A stretch of 64,000 nucleotides of DNA from Saxidomus purpurata (taxonomy: Eukaryota; Mollusca; Bivalvia; Venerida; Veneridae), in NCBI GenBank assembly GCA_022818135.1, contig JAFMSR010000019.1:27248630-27312629 (forward strand), written 5' to 3'. The notes under the pieces are model-generated. The model did not search any database, was not told the DNA's origin, and saw only the letters and a list, made by a program, of their open reading frames with translations. This document shows positions 49,501-52,500 of the stretch, one piece after another; positions within the stretch are counted from its first letter, which is position 1, and every line of letters begins with the position of its first letter. The position numbers were made by a program, and so were the translations under genes.

Positions 49501-52500
49501 CATAAAGACGGGGGCTTTTTCTGTATGAAAAGGTAGGACTAATACATGAGATATAGTCGCTAGTTGGAGAACCATTCGGCACAGCATCGTCAGACTTAAT
49601 AGACAGAGTAATATTAACCGGTATATGACGTTTGGAAACATTTAGATCACTGGGTCAAAGGTCAAAGATAGATCAATTTCTTTCTTAAACTGGAGAATGG
49701 CCAAGCCTATCATTCGTAAACGAAATAGTGAGGTTGGTTTAGACCTACCTACCCTACTAGGTTCAAACTCCGGATCACTTCACCTACTGGTCTATGTTTC
49801 AGCTTTTAAAAGTAGTGCAATGGAATTTAAGCTATAAGTATTTTTTGGCATGCAAATTTAAATTTTGACATTGGCTGAAATTGACATACAGACATAATTT
49901 CTATTTCATGAAGCCTATTCATTGAAGTTTGGAATATTTTTATAGACTTACTTGCAGTTTTAATTTCGATAATGGCTGACGGTGACTTACTTTCTTGTTT
50001 TTATAGATAGTACTGCATACAGTGAGCAATATTAGGCCACCATGACCTTCTCGTTATATAAGTTCAGTCAGCAAAAGATGTTTGATAGTATAACTCTTCC
50101 AAAATAGCATATCCATATGATGAATTTATATACAGTATATAAGTTTTTATTTAGCATGGCATGTCAACTGTAAGCTATTACTTACATCTCTGTAATGATT
50201 AAGTGAAAACAATTTATACGTTTATCAAAGTGTATATCGAAACGGAACAGTTACATTATTAAAAAGGTTTTGCGAAGAAACGAGAGCTGCTTTAGTATCC
50301 TTGATACTTATAAGTTCATTTTATTATCCAGATATATTTATATTCTGGTACGCCAACTAAATAAATTCTTTCTTTATCTTTCTAACATTTTAAGCGTATG
50401 TAAAGATTTAAGATTTTTTGAAAAGTTCTGTAACAATGCCGATGATAATTAAAAAGTTATATGATCCCGTGTACCATTTCAGAATCTCAAGTCCATCTTT
50501 ACCCCGTGAGCAATGTACATGTATCAAGCACTTATACAAACATTAGTGAATATGGTCATATCCCTAAACCTACGTACGTCAAACCACAACAACTGTTTTA
50601 TGCAAATCCCTGCAAACTGTGAAGCTTAATTTCATCCCCTTAGTTACCGACAACTCCCCGATCAAAATTTCAAAAGGTATTCTGGCCAACCATTTGATGC
50701 GAGTTATAATGATCTGAAAATTAATGGCCAGACAAACTGTAAAATATCATTTATGTAGGAGTTGATTTAGGTACGAGTTAATCCGGAAGCTTTTGTATCA
50801 ATGAAGTGTTAACACTTAATACGTTACTACAGATTATTTTAGAAAACATTTTGTCAATGAAGCGACAACGTGATCAAGAGTGTCATACAAAAATTCACCG
50901 CGCTTCCTTTCGTAACATTTGTTCGGTCAGAAATATGTCAAAATCCTAAAAAGGAGTAAACAGATTGTTCAATGGCAATTTCAAAAAAACAAAACAAAGC
51001 AATAATACATTTAACGATACTTGTATTGTTCAATTTACTTCAAGGTGGTGGCACAATGTCTACCAATAACTTTTAAGACTTCTAACCAACTGAAACAAGT
51101 GATAAAGCAACGCTTGCTCAAACACTACATGCCTCAAGAAAAATTATTAGCATCAAAAATATTAGAGAAATATGTACCACATTCGACATAAGTTTAAATT
51201 ATTTAATCTTTTTCAGTTATACATGTAAAGTGATGATTTTGATTGTCTGACAGAGGGAAAAGATTCTTATTTTCTACTTATTTTAATTTTATGATTATTA
51301 TGATTTATAGGAAATCAGAAGACGTATTACCTACAGAAATGAGTCATTACAACGTAACACGGTATGTCTATAAATTTATACGCGTGGTTGCTAATCTAAA
51401 TAGTAAATAGCTGACAAAAACTTTTTAATGTGTACATTATACCCTTCGACCTTGCTTAAAAAGCAAGTTTACTTTGAATTACATTTATATTTTGTGTACA
51501 CGGAATGCACCTGTGCGTTAACTGTGTCGTAAACAAGCTTTAAACAAGAAAGACTAATCTGTGTAGTACTAAAGGGTATCGGTATGTTAACGTTCCTCTA
51601 TTAAAGTCATATAACCCTTCAAAATAGGTTGAAAAGGATGCTTCAACACATTTAATAAAGTCTTTGAAAACGTGTCTTTTGACAATATGAAATGAATATA
51701 TATAGGCCACCATTTCAACTTTGACTATATTAAATGCAAATAAGGATGCTGCATAAATGAATAATTTTTTGTTATTACTTTTGCAAAATTCTATTTTCTA
51801 TGAATATAAATCAGTTGCATAAAAAGCATTTGGCTTGACAAACTGATTGTCAATTTAAACCGGAGTATCAGTTTAAATTTGAGACACATGCCTTGATACA
51901 ATGGTGTTTACCTAATTAATATGTACAATTGAAACTTAACAAAACGTAAGGCTGTAACAAATTGGAAAAAAGTGTGCATGTTCAAAGTTAAAACATCTCA
52001 AGACTTTTCTATCAGACATTATATTTAACTCCACAAGGACAACTGTGATTCCATTGCAGATAAACGTCTATCAATGTCATACAGCAGTAAATATATCAGA
52101 TCAACGTCCGTTAACGTCATTGAGTAGTTAATACATTTACGTTCAACTTGTATGTATTCAATGTATTTCAGCCAGAACACTCATCAGCTTGAAATATACG
52201 AACCTGAGCCAGATTACCAAGATAATCAGTATACAAGTTTAGAACGTAATGTATATATTAAAGTTTTATCAATTAAGAACGGGAGAAAGAAATCTACATA
52301 ACCTTTAATTAATTGAGTTTTCACAGGGTTTGATATTTTAGAAATGAAATAGGTCCACGGATTGTTCTTAGATGACATACCATATTGCTGAATGGAACCC
52401 AAACCTTCCTAGCTAAACACTAATTCGGATTCAGGATTGAATTTCGTCAACTGGTTTTGACCTTTCTTCCTTTTAAGTGTAATAGGTTTAAAAAGTATTT

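Noticed and set aside
45956..49641. Long - strand open frames (172, 286, 109, 82 codons) with 19-residue repeats such as STTYAYRESPRYYDC
   Set aside because: The 57-bp minisatellite unit is a multiple of three, so frames stay open by periodicity. No promoter, signal, domain or splice context supports a protein.
50479..50510. Possible exon after CCATTTCAG in intron 23
   Set aside because: The only nearby GT donor gives a phase that does not fit exons 23 and 24.
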